NCBI GenBank assembly: GCA_041906305.1
Contig: JAYRJL010000005.1
Coordinates: 62,001 to 126,000 of the forward strand
Direction: 5' to 3'
DNA length: 64,000 bases
DNA from: SHVZ01 sp041906305
GTDB lineage: Bacteria > Pseudomonadota > Alphaproteobacteria > SHVZ01
The position numbers were made by a program, and so were the translations under genes. Position 1 is the stretch's first letter. Each line of letters begins with the position of its first letter. Shown here in pieces: positions 7,716 through 16,212 of the stretch. The notes below the pieces were generated by a model that made no database searches, was not told the origin of the DNA, and saw nothing but the letters and a program-made list of their open reading frames with translations.

Positions 7716-8101
7716 GGGATAACCCGGGCTGAACGGCCGGCATCGGGTGTGCACAAGCCATGGGGAGGCCCGACCGGGCGATCCGTCCCCATCTCGTCGG
7801 GCCGTAGGCGACCGCTGTGTACGTGCGTTGACAAGAATCCCCCAACAACCGGGAAGCCGGGGACGACACCGCCCCGGATCGATCCGTCCCCGCTATGCCG
7901 GCTTTGCCGATGGCGCGGAGTCCGGGGAGAGTCGGGCCAAGTCCCTGCTTCTTCCTCGACTTATACACAGTGTCGGCCGAATTCGGCCACCCGATGTGGG
8001 AATCCGCAAAGAGTCCGGGATGGAGTCCCATCCCTGGGATTCACAGGGATTCACCACTACCACCCTTCTTCGATTCAAAAGAAAGGTGATAGGAGAAGAG
8101 C
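7716..8101. other. Candidate chromosomal replication origin (oriC), ppsR-hemE intergenic
   Basis: This 386-nt non-coding region separates divergent ppsR and hemE, the pair that flanks the origin in Caulobacter and Rickettsia. It contains a perfect TTATNCACA DnaA box at 7961-7969, nine GANTC sites between 7835 and 8076 (7835, 7918, 7929, 8000, 8011, 8023, 8038, 8048, 8072), a 7-bp inverted repeat ATCCCTG/CAGGGAT at 8030-8050, and a direct repeat GGGATTCAC at 8036 and 8046. GANTC occurs only about once or twice per kilobase in the flanking genes. No strongly AT-rich unwinding element and no TTAA-N7-TTAA CtrA site was seen, so the call is an inference from context plus motif density. Confidence 0.6.
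7961..7969 (+). promoter_or_regulatory. DnaA box TTATACACA
   Basis: An exact match to the DnaA consensus TTATNCACA, located in the middle of the ppsR-hemE spacer. It is the only perfect copy found in this region; neighbouring sequences such as TGTGGGAAT at 7995 are three mismatches away and weak. Confidence 0.65.
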
Positions 8102-9118
8102 GTGACCCATCGCCCCTTCCTGGACCCGTTCAACGGCGTCGTATCCAAGCGCCCCCCCTGGTGGATGCTCCGCCAGGCCGGCCGCTATCTGCCCGAGTAC
8201 TGGGAGGTGAGGAACCGCTCGAAGGGCTTCCTCGATCTCTGCTTCTCGCCCGAGCTCGCGGCCGAGGTGACGCTGCAGCCGATCCGGCGCTTCGGCATGG
8301 ATGCGGCAATCGTCTTTTCCGACATCCTGGTGATCCCGCATGCGTTGGGACAGAAGGTCTCCTTCGTCCAGGGCGAAGGGCCGAAGCTGGAACCGATCCC
8401 GGTCGACAGGCTCGAGGCGCGAGGCGCCGGCGACCGCCTGGCGCCTGTCTACGAGACCATCAAGCGTGTGCGCCTGGGGTTGCCGCCCGAAACCGCGTTG
8501 ATCGGTTTCGCCGGATCGCCGTGGACGGTCGCGACATACATGGTCGAGGGCGGGTCGAGCCGCGACCATATGAAGACCAAGCACGCGGCACTGGCCGATC
8601 CGCTGAGCTTCGCCCGCCTGATCGACCGCGTGGTGACCGCGACGATCGACTATCTTCGCCGCCAGGCCGATGCCGGCGTCGATGCCCTGCAGCTGTTCGA
8701 GAGCTGGGCCGGCGTGCTGCCGGAACCGATGTTCCGGCAATGGATCATCGAGCCGACGAAGCGCATCGTCGATGCGATCCGCGCGACCCATGGATCCGTA
8801 CCACTGATCGGATTTCCACGGGCGGCGGGACCGATGATGGCGGCGTATGCGGAAGAGACCGGCGTCGATGCGATCAACCTCGACCAGATGGTGCCGCTCG
8901 GCTGGGCCAAGTCAGCGATGCCGACCAAGGTGCTCCAGGGCAATCTCGATCCCTCGATCCTCGTCGCCGGCGGACAGACGCTCGACGACGAGGTGAAGCG
9001 GATCTGCGATGCGATGGCGGACCGGCCCTTCGTCTTCAATCTCGGCCACGGCATCGTGCCGGAGACTCCGCCCGCCCATGTCGCGCGGGTCGCCGAGCTG
9101 CTGAAGGCGCGCGGATGA
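8102..9118 (+). CDS. hemE: Uroporphyrinogen decarboxylase
   Basis: HemE decarboxylates the four acetate side chains of uroporphyrinogen III to give coproporphyrinogen III. The 338-residue protein has the active-site signature PPWWMLRQAGRYLPEY at residues 18-33, the GFAGSPWT segment and the C-terminal FNLGHGIVPETPP. Translation starts at GTG 8102 with AGGAGA about 5 nt upstream. Its stop overlaps the hemH ATG (ATGA), and hemH overlaps hemJ the same way, forming a tight heme operon. Being first gene right of the candidate origin, it would be highly dosed during growth. Confidence 0.97.
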   Translation: MTHRPFLDPFNGVVSKRPPWWMLRQAGRYLPEYWEVRNRSKGFLDLCFSPELAAEVTLQPIRRFGMDAAIVFSDILVIPHALGQKVSFVQGEGPKLEPIPVDRLEARGAGDRLAPVYETIKRVRLGLPPETALIGFAGSPWTVATYMVEGGSSRDHMKTKHAALADPLSFARLIDRVVTATIDYLRRQADAGVDALQLFESWAGVLPEPMFRQWIIEPTKRIVDAIRATHGSVPLIGFPRAAGPMMAAYAEETGVDAINLDQMVPLGWAKSAMPTKVLQGNLDPSILVAGGQTLDDEVKRICDAMADRPFVFNLGHGIVPETPPAHVARVAELLKARG

Positions 9119-10125
9119 AGACCGCCGTCGTGCTGTTCAACCTGGGCGGACCCGACAGCCCGGACGCGGTCCAGCCGTTCCTTCAGAACCTGTTCAGCGA
9201 TCCGGCGATCATCACCGCGCCGAACCCGATCCGCTGGCTTCTCGCCCGCCTGATCTCGCGCCGCCGGGCGCCGATCGCGAAGCACATCTATGCCGAGCTC
9301 GGCGGACGCTCGCCGCTCCTGCCCAACACCGAAGCCCAGGCGAAGGCGCTCACAGAGGCGCTCGGCGGCACCGCGAAAGTCTTCATCGCGATGCGCTACT
9401 GGCATCCGTTGACCGAGGCGACCGCGGCCGAGGTGAAGGCCTGGGCGCCGGAACGCATCGTGCTGCTGCCGCTCTATCCGCAGTTCTCGACCACGACCAC
9501 GGCATCGTCGTTCGACGCCTGGGATCGTGCGGCGAAGGCGATCGGGTTGTCGGTGCCGACGACGCGGCTCTGCTGCTATCCCGACGATCCCGGCTTCGTG
9601 GTCGCGAGCGCGCGGCTTCTCGCCAGGACGATCGACATGGCGGGCGGTCCCTGCCGTGTCCTGTTCTCGGCGCATGGCCTGCCGAAAAAGATCGTCGACA
9701 CCGGCGATCCCTATCCCTGGCAGGTCGAGCGCTCGGCACGCGCGATCATGGATGCGCTCGGCGGCACCATCGACTGGGTCGTCTGCTACCAGAGCCGCGT
9801 CGGACCGCTCGAATGGATCGGCCCTTCGACCGAGGCGGAGATCGGTCGCGCCGCGGCCGACAAGGTGACGCCGGTGGTCGTGCCGCTGAGCTTCGTCTCC
9901 GAGCATTCGGAGACGCTGGTCGAGCTCGACCGCGAATACCGGCAGCTCGCGGAGTCGCTGGGGGCCCCGGGCTATCTGCGTGTACCCACGGTCTCGACCG
10001 ATGCCTCCTTCATCGACGGGCTCGCCCGGCTGGTGAAGGCGGCACCCATCGGCCTATCCTCGGGCTGCGGCCGCCGGACCTGTCCGGCCGGGCACCGCCG
10101 CTGTCCCCACGGAGCGCATGCATGA
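9115..10125 (+). CDS. hemH: Ferrochelatase
   Basis: HemH inserts ferrous iron into protoporphyrin IX to make heme. The 336-residue protein has the N-terminal VVLFNLGGPDSP, the catalytic histidine in FSAHGLPKK (H187) and the conserved SEHSETL (residues 262-268). The C-terminal tail carries closely spaced cysteines C318, C323 and C330; ferrochelatases of Caulobacter and some other bacteria bind a [2Fe-2S] cluster through C-terminal cysteines plus one internal cysteine, and this tail may do likewise. The start ATG overlaps the hemE stop by 4 nt and the stop overlaps the hemJ start. Confidence 0.96.
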   Translation: MKTAVVLFNLGGPDSPDAVQPFLQNLFSDPAIITAPNPIRWLLARLISRRRAPIAKHIYAELGGRSPLLPNTEAQAKALTEALGGTAKVFIAMRYWHPLTEATAAEVKAWAPERIVLLPLYPQFSTTTTASSFDAWDRAAKAIGLSVPTTRLCCYPDDPGFVVASARLLARTIDMAGGPCRVLFSAHGLPKKIVDTGDPYPWQVERSARAIMDALGGTIDWVVCYQSRVGPLEWIGPSTEAEIGRAAADKVTPVVVPLSFVSEHSETLVELDREYRQLAESLGAPGYLRVPTVSTDASFIDGLARLVKAAPIGLSSGCGRRTCPAGHRRCPHGAHA

Positions 10126-10568
10126 GTTGGCTCGCGTCCTGGTATCCCTGGATCAAGGCCTTCCACATCATCAGCGTGATGGCGTGGATGGCGGGCATGC
10201 TCTATCTGCCGCGGCTCTTCGTCTATCACGCCGAAGCGCAGCCGGGCTCGGTGCAGTCCGAGACCTTCAAGACGATGGAACGTCGTCTGCTTCGCGCGAT
10301 CATCAACCCGGCGATGATCTCGAGCTTCGTGTTCGGCGGCCTGCTCGCCGCGACGCCGGGTCTGGTCGACTGGTCGCAGGCGTGGATCTGGGTGAAGCTC
10401 GGCTCGGTGGCGGGTCTCAGCGTCGCCCACCACTACTTCGCCCGCTGGCGGAAGGAGTTCGCCGAGGACCGCAACCAGCGTCCCGCGCGGTTCTACCGGA
10501 AGGTCAACGAGGTCCCGACGCTCTTCCTGATCGTCATCGTGATCATGGTCGCGGTTAAGCCGTTCTGA
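10122..10568 (+). CDS. hemJ: HemJ-type protoporphyrinogen IX oxidase
   Basis: HemJ oxidises protoporphyrinogen IX to protoporphyrin IX in the membrane, replacing HemG/HemY in many alphaproteobacteria. The 148-residue protein has about four membrane helices. The conserved histidine and lysine are present at H15 (WIKAFHIISVMAWMAG) and K92 (WIWVKLGSVAG). The ATG at 10122 overlaps the hemH stop by 4 nt, so hemE-hemH-hemJ are translationally coupled. Functionally HemJ supplies the substrate of HemH, so the operon groups three steps of late heme synthesis; the intervening coproporphyrinogen oxidase is not here. Confidence 0.94.
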   Translation: MSWLASWYPWIKAFHIISVMAWMAGMLYLPRLFVYHAEAQPGSVQSETFKTMERRLLRAIINPAMISSFVFGGLLAATPGLVDWSQAWIWVKLGSVAGLSVAHHYFARWRKEFAEDRNQRPARFYRKVNEVPTLFLIVIVIMVAVKPF

Positions 10569-10583
10569 GGCCTGTCGCTCCAG

Positions 10584-10615
10584 GCCCGGGAACCTTCCGG
10601 GCCGATGTTTGTATT
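10584..10615 (+). terminator. Probable terminator after hemJ
   Basis: GCCCGGGA at 10584-10591 pairs with TTCCGGGC (with one G-T wobble) ending at 10602, loop of about three bases, followed by GATGTTTGTATTT. The T-tract is interrupted, so termination may be partial. It separates the heme operon from rho. Confidence 0.55.
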
Positions 10616-10643
10616 TGACTTGGCAGGACCGCTTCGTTAACTC
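10615..10643 (+). promoter_or_regulatory. Candidate sigma70-type promoter of rho
   Basis: TTGACT at 10615-10620 and TAACTC at 10638-10643 are separated by 17 nt. The -35 is good and the -10 mediocre. This places transcription start near 10650 and leaves an rho leader of about 135 nt; rho leaders are often used for autoregulation by attenuation. Confidence 0.5.
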
Positions 10644-10784
10644 TTCGGGGCAGGGGCAACCGCCCCGCACTCTCCTTACGACCGATTCCGACGACAGGCG
10701 CGCAACGCTCGCGCCGATCCTTGCAAAGCAAGGCAATCGCCGGAACCCCTTCCCAAGACCATCTCGAACAGGCCGGATTTTTCA

Positions 10785-12146
10785 ATGCACCTGCAGGAAC
10801 TCAAAGCGAAATCGCCCGCTGACCTGCTCGCCACCGCCGAAGAGCTCGAGATCGAGAACGCCTCCCTGCTCCGCAAGCAGGACATGATGTTCGCGATCCT
10901 GAAGCAGCTCGCAGAGAACGACGTGCCGATCTACGGCACTGGCGTCCTCGAAGTCCTCCAGGACGGCTTCGGCTTCCTCCGCTCCCCGGAGGCGAACTAT
11001 CTCCCGGGTCCCGACGACATCTACGTCTCTCCCAGCCAGGTGCGCCGCTTCGGCCTTCGCACCGGCGACACGGTCGAGGGACAGATCCGCAGCCCCAAGG
11101 AAGGCGAGCGCTACTTCGCCCTCCTTAAGGTCAACAACATCAACTTCGAGGATCCGGACAAGGTCCGTCACCGGATCAACTTCGACAACCTGACGCCGCT
11201 CTATCCGGACGAGCGCCTGCACCTCGAGATCGAGGTCCCGCCGCCGGCGCCCGCGCCGAAGGAGAAGGAGCCGAAGGAAAAGGAGATCAGCGCGGCGAAG
11301 ACCGGCCGGCTGGAACTCGCCCGCGAGGCCGATCGCAAGGACCTCGTCCGCAAGGACGTCACCACCCGCGTCATCGACCTGATCGCGCCGCTCGGCAAGG
11401 GCCAGCGCGCCCTCATCGTCGCGCCGCCGCGCACCGGCAAGACGGTCATGCTGCAGAACATCGCGCATGCCATCGCTCAGAACCATCCCGAGGTCTACCT
11501 GATCGTGCTGCTCATCGACGAGCGGCCGGAAGAGGTGACCGACATGGCGCGCTCGGTGAAGGGCGAGGTCATCTCCTCGACCTTCGACGAGCCGGCGACC
11601 CGACACGTGCAGGTGACCGAGATGGTGCTCGAGAAGGCCAAGCGCCTGGTCGAGCACAAGCGCGACGTGGTGATCCTGCTGGACTCGATCACGCGCCTGG
11701 CGCGCGCCTACAACACCGTGGTGCCGTCGTCGGGCAAGGTGCTCACCGGCGGCGTCGACGCCAACGCGCTGCAGCGCCCGAAGCGCTTCTTCGGTGCCGC
11801 CCGCAACATCGAGCACGGCGGCTCGCTGACCATCATCGCGACGGCGCTGATCGATACCGGCAGCCGCATGGACGAAGTGATCTTCGAAGAGTTCAAGGGC
11901 ACCGGTAACTCGGAAATCATCCTCGACCGCAAGCTCTCCGACAAGCGCACCTTCCCGTCGATCGACATCACCAAGTCGGGTACCCGCAAGGAAGAGCTGC
12001 TGGTCGACAAGGGCCAGCTCGCCAAGATGTGGGTGCTGCGCCGCGTGCTGATGCCGATGGGCCCGGTCGACGCGATGGAGTTCCTGCTCGACAAGCTCAA
12101 GCACTCCAAGACCAACAACGACTTCTTCCAGGCGATGAACACCTGA
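10785..12146 (+). CDS. rho: Transcription termination factor Rho
   Basis: Rho is the hexameric RNA helicase that terminates transcription. The 453-residue product has an N-terminal Rho_N helix domain (1-45), the cold-shock-like RNA-binding domain with [23 protein letters not shown] (60-82), Walker A PPRTGKT at 214-220 and the Q- and R-loop region in the C-terminal RecA-like domain. It is about 34 residues longer than the E. coli protein, largely because of a Pro/Lys/Glu-rich linker at about 151-190 between the RNA-binding and ATPase domains. A strong intrinsic terminator follows at 12172. Location near hemE and the origin is common in alphaproteobacteria. Confidence 0.97.
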   Translation: MHLQELKAKSPADLLATAEELEIENASLLRKQDMMFAILKQLAENDVPIYGTGVLEVLQDGFGFLRSPEANYLPGPDDIYVSPSQVRRFGLRTGDTVEGQIRSPKEGERYFALLKVNNINFEDPDKVRHRINFDNLTPLYPDERLHLEIEVPPPAPAPKEKEPKEKEISAAKTGRLELAREADRKDLVRKDVTTRVIDLIAPLGKGQRALIVAPPRTGKTVMLQNIAHAIAQNHPEVYLIVLLIDERPEEVTDMARSVKGEVISSTFDEPATRHVQVTEMVLEKAKRLVEHKRDVVILLDSITRLARAYNTVVPSSGKVLTGGVDANALQRPKRFFGAARNIEHGGSLTIIATALIDTGSRMDEVIFEEFKGTGNSEIILDRKLSDKRTFPSIDITKSGTRKEELLVDKGQLAKMWVLRRVLMPMGPVDAMEFLLDKLKHSKTNNDFFQAMNT

Positions 12147-12171
12147 CGCGCCGGAAGAGCCTGAAACGAAG

Positions 12172-12202
12172 AAGGGCGGGAGTGATCCCGCCCTTTTCTT
12201 TT
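12172..12202 (+). terminator. Rho-independent terminator of rho
   Basis: AAGGGCGGGA (12172-12181), a GTGA loop and TCCCGCCCTT (12186-12195) form a perfect 10-bp stem followed by TTCTTTT. It ends the rho transcript 26 nt after its stop codon. Confidence 0.9.
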
Positions 12203-12219
12203 GCCGCGACGACCTTGTC

Positions 12220-12261
12220 AGCCCCCTCTCCCGGCTGCGTAGCAGACGGGAGAGGGGGTAC
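12220..12261. repeat. Intergenic GC-rich palindromic repeat (single copy)
   Basis: CCCCCTCTCCCG and CGGGAGAGGGGG flank a 13-nt centre (GCTGCGTAGCAGA). The arms match the outer arms of the repeats at 25541, 25645, 55905 and 56293. It lies between the rho terminator and the 3' end of the GST gene and could itself act as a bidirectional stem-loop. Confidence 0.75.
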
Positions 12262-12282
12262 GAGAAGCGCTTCGTTCCAACA

Positions 12283-12900
12283 TCACCCGTTGGCGGCGAA
12301 GGCCTTGGCGATCGCCGGGCGCGCGGCCATGCGGGCGGCCCAGGCCTTGACGTTGGCGAGGCCGGGGGCGGCGTCGATCATCGCCTTCCGCGCGGCGACC
12401 ACCGGATAGAGCGCGATGTCGGCGATCGAGCATTCGCCGACGATGTAGTCCTTGCCGGCGAGCTGCTTGTCGACGACGCCGAGCTGGGTCAGCAGGCGCT
12501 GCTCGAAGTACGAGGTGTTGCCCGCGTCCTTCACCGGCACGTGGGTCGAGACGTAGAAGATGCTCGACGACGTCGGCGCGATGTCGGTCGTCGCCTGCAT
12601 GAACCACTGGTAGGCCTCGGCGCGCTTGGCCGGATCCTTCGGCAGCAGCTTGCCCGACTTCTCGGCGCAGTAGAGGACGATCGCGCCCGACTGGGCCAAT
12701 GCCACCTTCTTGCCGCCCGGTCCGTCCGCATCGACGATCGCCGGGATCGCGCCGGCCGGGTTGATCTTCAGGAATTCCGGCGTCTTCGCCTCGCCCTTCG
12801 ACAGGTCGAGCTTGTGAACGGTGTAGGGAAGCCCGCACTCCTCGAGCGCGACGGTGGCGCGCCGGCCATTGCCGGTGGATGCGGTGTAGAGATCGATCAT
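12283..12900 (-). CDS. Glutathione S-transferase family protein
   Basis: A 205-residue GST. The thioredoxin-like N-terminal domain starts MIDLYTASTGNGRRATVALEECGLPYTVHKLDL and includes the glutathione gamma-Glu site as INPAGAIPAIVD with QSGAIVLYCAEK. The C-terminal helical domain has the N-capping box ECSIADIALYPVV. The pattern is closest to the Nu-class/YghU or YfcG-like disulfide-bond oxidoreductases, but the substrate cannot be determined. It is 73 nt from pyk on the same strand, with its own start context. Confidence 0.88.
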   Translation of the reverse strand: MIDLYTASTGNGRRATVALEECGLPYTVHKLDLSKGEAKTPEFLKINPAGAIPAIVDADGPGGKKVALAQSGAIVLYCAEKSGKLLPKDPAKRAEAYQWFMQATTDIAPTSSSIFYVSTHVPVKDAGNTSYFEQRLLTQLGVVDKQLAGKDYIVGECSIADIALYPVVAARKAMIDAAPGLANVKAWAARMAARPAIAKAFAANG

Positions 12901-12973
12901 GGACGTTTCCGTTGTCTTAGGGGACGGGAGAGGCGGCGACTTTAGGGAACGGGCGAACGCCGGCGCAAGGGCG

Positions 12974-14392
12974 CTACTCGCCGACGCGCGCGATCCTGAG
13001 GACGTTGGTGGCGCCGGGCGTGCCGAAGGGGACGCCGGCGGTGACCACCAGGCGCTGGCCCGGCGCGGCCATGCCCTCGGTGCGGGCGGCCTCGGTCGCG
13101 GTCTGCACCATCTCGGTGAACGTCGTGATGTCGTGGGTCAGCACCCAGTGCACGCCCCAGAGCAGCGCCAGCTTGCGCGCGGTCTGCGGCTTCGCGGTCA
13201 GGCCCAGGATCGGCACGTCGGGGCGCTCGCGCGCGGCGCGGAGCGCGGTGGAGCCCGACATCGTGAAGGTGGCGATGCAGGCGGCCGAGATCGTGTGCCC
13301 GACCTGGCGCGCGGCGGCGGAGATCGCGTCCGCCGCGGTCGCTTCCGGCTCCGGATGCACCGCATCGAGGATCGTCCGGTAGAGCGTGTCCTGCTCGGTC
13401 CGCTGGATGATGCGGTCCATGATCGACACCGCCTCGACCGGGTACCTGCCGGACGCCGTCTCGCCCGAGAGCATCACCGCGTCGGCGCCGTCATAGACCG
13501 CGGTCGCGACGTCGGAGGCCTCGGCCCGTGTCGGCGAGGGCGAGGTCAGCATCGACTCCAGCATCTGCGTCGCGACGATCACCGGCGTGCCGGACTGGCG
13601 GCAGGCGCGCACGATGCGCTTCTGAATCGACGGCACGTCCTCGGGCGGAAGCTCGACGCCGAGGTCGCCGCGCGCGACCATGACGCCGTCGCACATGTCG
13701 ATGAGCTCGTCGAGATGCTCGATCGCCGACGGCTTCTCGAGCTTGATCACGATGCCGGCGCGGCCGGCGATCATCTTCTTCGCCTCCGCCACGTCCTCGG
13801 GGCGCTGAACGAAGGAGAGCGCCACCAGGTCGACGCCGAGATCGAGGCCGAAGGTCAGGTCGCGGCGGTCCTTGTCGGTGATCGGGGAGAGCGGCAGCAC
13901 GACGTTGGGGACGTTGACGCCCTTGCGGTCGGAGATGCGGCCGCCGGTCACGACCTCGGTCTCGGCGAAGTCAGGACCGTGGCTGAGCACGCGGAGGCGA
14001 AGCTTGCCGTCGTCGACCAGAAGGTCGGTGCCGACGTCGATCGCGGCGAAGATCTCGCGATGGGGAAGATGCGCACGCCCGGCGCTTCCGGGCGTCGCCT
14101 CGAGGTCGAGGCGGAAGCGCTGGCCGGCGACGAGCTCGGCCGAGCCGCCGTCGAACACGCCGACTCGAAGCTTCGGCCCCTGCAGGTCCATCATGATGCC
14201 GATCGGCCGCTTCGTCTCGCGCTCGAGCGCGCGGATGATCTCGAAGCGCTCGCGATGGTCGTCGTAGCTGCCGTGGCTGAAGTTGAAGCGGAAGACGTCG
14301 GCGCCGGCGGCGAACAGCCGGCGCAGCATCTCCGGCGACGAGGTGGCAGGACCGACGGTGGCGACGATCTTGGCGGCGCGGGTGCGGCGCAT
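12974..14392 (-). CDS. pyk: Pyruvate kinase
   Basis: Pyruvate kinase converts PEP and ADP to pyruvate and ATP, the final glycolytic step. The 472-residue protein begins RRTRAAKIVATVGPATSSPEM, and includes FRFNFSHGSYDDH, the MMDLQGPKLRVG substrate segment, the active-site region IVIKLEKPSAIEHLDELI and the MVARGDLGVELP motif, followed by the C-terminal regulatory-type domain. Length is normal for the family. A small putative gene lies upstream on the same strand. Confidence 0.97.
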   Translation of the reverse strand: MRRTRAAKIVATVGPATSSPEMLRRLFAAGADVFRFNFSHGSYDDHRERFEIIRALERETKRPIGIMMDLQGPKLRVGVFDGGSAELVAGQRFRLDLEATPGSAGRAHLPHREIFAAIDVGTDLLVDDGKLRLRVLSHGPDFAETEVVTGGRISDRKGVNVPNVVLPLSPITDKDRRDLTFGLDLGVDLVALSFVQRPEDVAEAKKMIAGRAGIVIKLEKPSAIEHLDELIDMCDGVMVARGDLGVELPPEDVPSIQKRIVRACRQSGTPVIVATQMLESMLTSPSPTRAEASDVATAVYDGADAVMLSGETASGRYPVEAVSIMDRIIQRTEQDTLYRTILDAVHPEPEATAADAISAAARQVGHTISAACIATFTMSGSTALRAARERPDVPILGLTAKPQTARKLALLWGVHWVLTHDITTFTEMVQTATEAARTEGMAAPGQRLVVTAGVPFGTPGATNVLRIARVGE

Positions 14393-14478
14393 GGAATCCC
14401 CGGATGGAAAAGTCGGCGGGATGCGTCTCGAGCGACGATGGCCCGCCTAGCCGGGAGAGTAAAGCGCCGCGACGAGCC

Positions 14479-14676
14479 TTATGCCGCGAGGGCGGGCGAT
14501 GCCGGCATCGGACGGTGGAGCGCGCCGCGGACGCACCACGCCACGTCCTTGTCCAGCTCGCAGGTGTTGCTCCAGACCAGCGGGTTCGGGTTGGTGCGTC
14601 CATCCGCCATGATCAAGCCGGCACCGTGCGCGACGTGGTCGAAGCCGCAATTGGCGGCATGGTCGAGCGACTCCAT
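14479..14676 (-). CDS. Small hypothetical protein, possibly 5'-truncated
   Basis: A 65-residue frame from ATG 14676 (MESLDHAANCGFDHVAHGAGL and onwards, ending in an Ala/Pro-rich tail). It contains three cysteines and no recognised domain. The same frame stays open for 24 more codons upstream to a TAG at about 14748-14750 and reads like coding sequence (GWVHPRFLRCSIAFLAYA) but has no ATG, GTG or TTG start, so the gene may be a truncated remnant. It lies 86 nt upstream of pyk and divergent from cobA. Confidence 0.4.
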   Translation of the reverse strand: MESLDHAANCGFDHVAHGAGLIMADGRTNPNPLVWSNTCELDKDVAWCVRGALHRPMPASPALAA

Positions 14677-14785
14677 CGCGTAGGCGAGGAAGGCGATGGA
14701 GCAGCGGAGGAAGCGCGGATGGACCCAGCCGCCGCGACCGAGGGTCGCCTAGGCAGGCCCCGGCGGTGGGAGTAGGGTGCGCCCG

Positions 14786-15625
14786 ATGCAGCTTTCGGCA
14801 CTCTCCCTGCCCGATTTCAAGCCCGGCTGGGTCTGGCTGGTCGGCGCCGGCCCCGGCGATCCGGGTCTGCTCACGGCGCTCGCGCTCAAGGCGCTCGGCG
14901 AGGCCGATGCGGTCGTCTACGACGCGCTGGTCGACGAGCGCACGCTCGGCCTCGCCCGTCCCGGCGCCCTGCTCGAATACGCGGGCAAGCGCGGCGGCAG
15001 GCCATCGCCGAAGCAGCCCGACATTTCCCAGCGTCTCGTCCAGCTCGCCCGCGAGGGCAAGCGCGTGCTCAGGCTCAAGGGCGGCGATCCCTTCGTCTTC
15101 GGCCGCGGCGGCGAGGAGGCGCTGGCGCTGGTCGCGGCCAAGGTGCCGTTCCGGGTCGTGCCAGGCGTGACCGCCGGCGTCGGCGGCCTGGCCTATGCCG
15201 GCATCCCCGCGACCCATCGCGACGTCAACGAGGCGGTGACCTTCGTCACCGGCCACAACGTCTCCGGCGACGTGCCGGACGGACTCAACTGGCCGGCGCT
15301 GGCCGAAGGCGCACCGGTGCTGGTGTTCTACATGGCGCTCAAGCATCTGCCGCAGATCCGCGACCGGCTGATCGAGGCGGGGCGTCCGGCGGACGAGCCG
15401 GCGGCGGTGGTGAGCCATGCCGCGACCGAGAAGCAGCGCACGCTGGTCACCACGCTCGCGCGCCTGGTCGATGACGCGGAGGCCCAGAAGATGGAGCCGC
15501 CGGCGATCGTCGTCGTCGGGCCCGCGGTGACGCTCGCCTCCGGGCTCGACTGGCTCGGCGCGATGGGAGGCCGCGTGCTCGATCCCGATCCGCTGAAGCT
15601 GAAGACGCGCCGCGAGGCCTGCTGA
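14786..15625 (+). CDS. cobA: Uroporphyrinogen-III C-methyltransferase
   Basis: SUMT methylates uroporphyrinogen III twice with SAM to precorrin-2, the branch point from heme to cobalamin and siroheme. The 279-residue protein has GAGPGDPGLLT (residues 20-30), the VYDALV segment, RLKGGDPFVFGRGGEE, PGVTAG and ATHRDVNEAVTFVTGH, all family hallmarks. ATG 14786 is preferred; a GTG at 14777 would add three residues. It has no attached siroheme-synthase domain. The stop overlaps the SCO1 start by one base, and cobB follows that gene, so this is the start of a three-gene operon. Confidence 0.94.
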   Translation: MQLSALSLPDFKPGWVWLVGAGPGDPGLLTALALKALGEADAVVYDALVDERTLGLARPGALLEYAGKRGGRPSPKQPDISQRLVQLAREGKRVLRLKGGDPFVFGRGGEEALALVAAKVPFRVVPGVTAGVGGLAYAGIPATHRDVNEAVTFVTGHNVSGDVPDGLNWPALAEGAPVLVFYMALKHLPQIRDRLIEAGRPADEPAAVVSHAATEKQRTLVTTLARLVDDAEAQKMEPPAIVVVGPAVTLASGLDWLGAMGGRVLDPDPLKLKTRREAC

Positions 15626-16212
15626 TGTTCAAGGACTACCGGATCCGCGCGGCGATCATCCTCGTCGCCGCGGCGCTGATCGGCGGCACGGCGCTGCTGG
15701 TCTCGTGGATGCGCGCGCCCGAATATGCCGGCTCGCATATCGGCGGACCGTTCACGCTCACCGACCAGACCGGCAAGCGCGTCACCGAGCAGGATCTGCG
15801 CGGCAAGCTCGCGCTGATCTATTTCGGCTTCGTCTTCTGCCCCGATGCCTGCCCGACGGCGCTCAGCACCATGACCGACGCGATCGAAGCGCTCGGGCCC
15901 GCCGGCGAGAACGTGACACCGGTCTTCATCACGGTCGATCCGGAACGCGACACGGTCGAGGTGATGAAGGACTACGCGGAAGCGTTCCATCCCCGGCTCA
16001 GGGCGCTGACCGGATCGATGGAGGAGATCTCGAAGGTCGCGAAGGAATATCGCGTCTACTTCAAGAAGGCCGCCGAGACCGGGCCCAACGAATATCAGGT
16101 CGACCACTCGTCGATCGTCTTCCTGATGGGGCGCGACGGCCGCTATCTCACGCACTTCACCCACATGACGCTGCCCGACCAGATGGCGGCGGAGATCAAG
16201 AAGCGCCTGTGA
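15625..16212 (+). CDS. SCO1/SenC family copper chaperone
   Basis: Sco proteins deliver copper to the CuA site of cytochrome c oxidase or act as thiol reductants there. The 195-residue protein has an N-terminal membrane anchor (residues about 8-28), then a thioredoxin-like domain with the copper-binding CPDAC motif (C72, C76) and the third ligand H161 in QVDHSSIVFL. It overlaps cobA by 1 nt and cobB by 4 nt. The setting between two cobalamin genes is unusual and has no obvious functional reason. Confidence 0.92.
   Translation: MFKDYRIRAAIILVAAALIGGTALLVSWMRAPEYAGSHIGGPFTLTDQTGKRVTEQDLRGKLALIYFGFVFCPDACPTALSTMTDAIEALGPAGENVTPVFITVDPERDTVEVMKDYAEAFHPRLRALTGSMEEISKVAKEYRVYFKKAAETGPNEYQVDHSSIVFLMGRDGRYLTHFTHMTLPDQMAAEIKKRL

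Noticed and set aside
7716..7754. Longer GTG start of ppsR at 7754
   Set aside because: The extra 13 residues are not family-like, and the GTG at 7715 gives the standard start.
7828..7856. TTGACA at 7828 as a hemE promoter
   Set aside because: No acceptable -10 follows at 15-19 nt (the next six bases are GGGAAG), so it was not called as a promoter.
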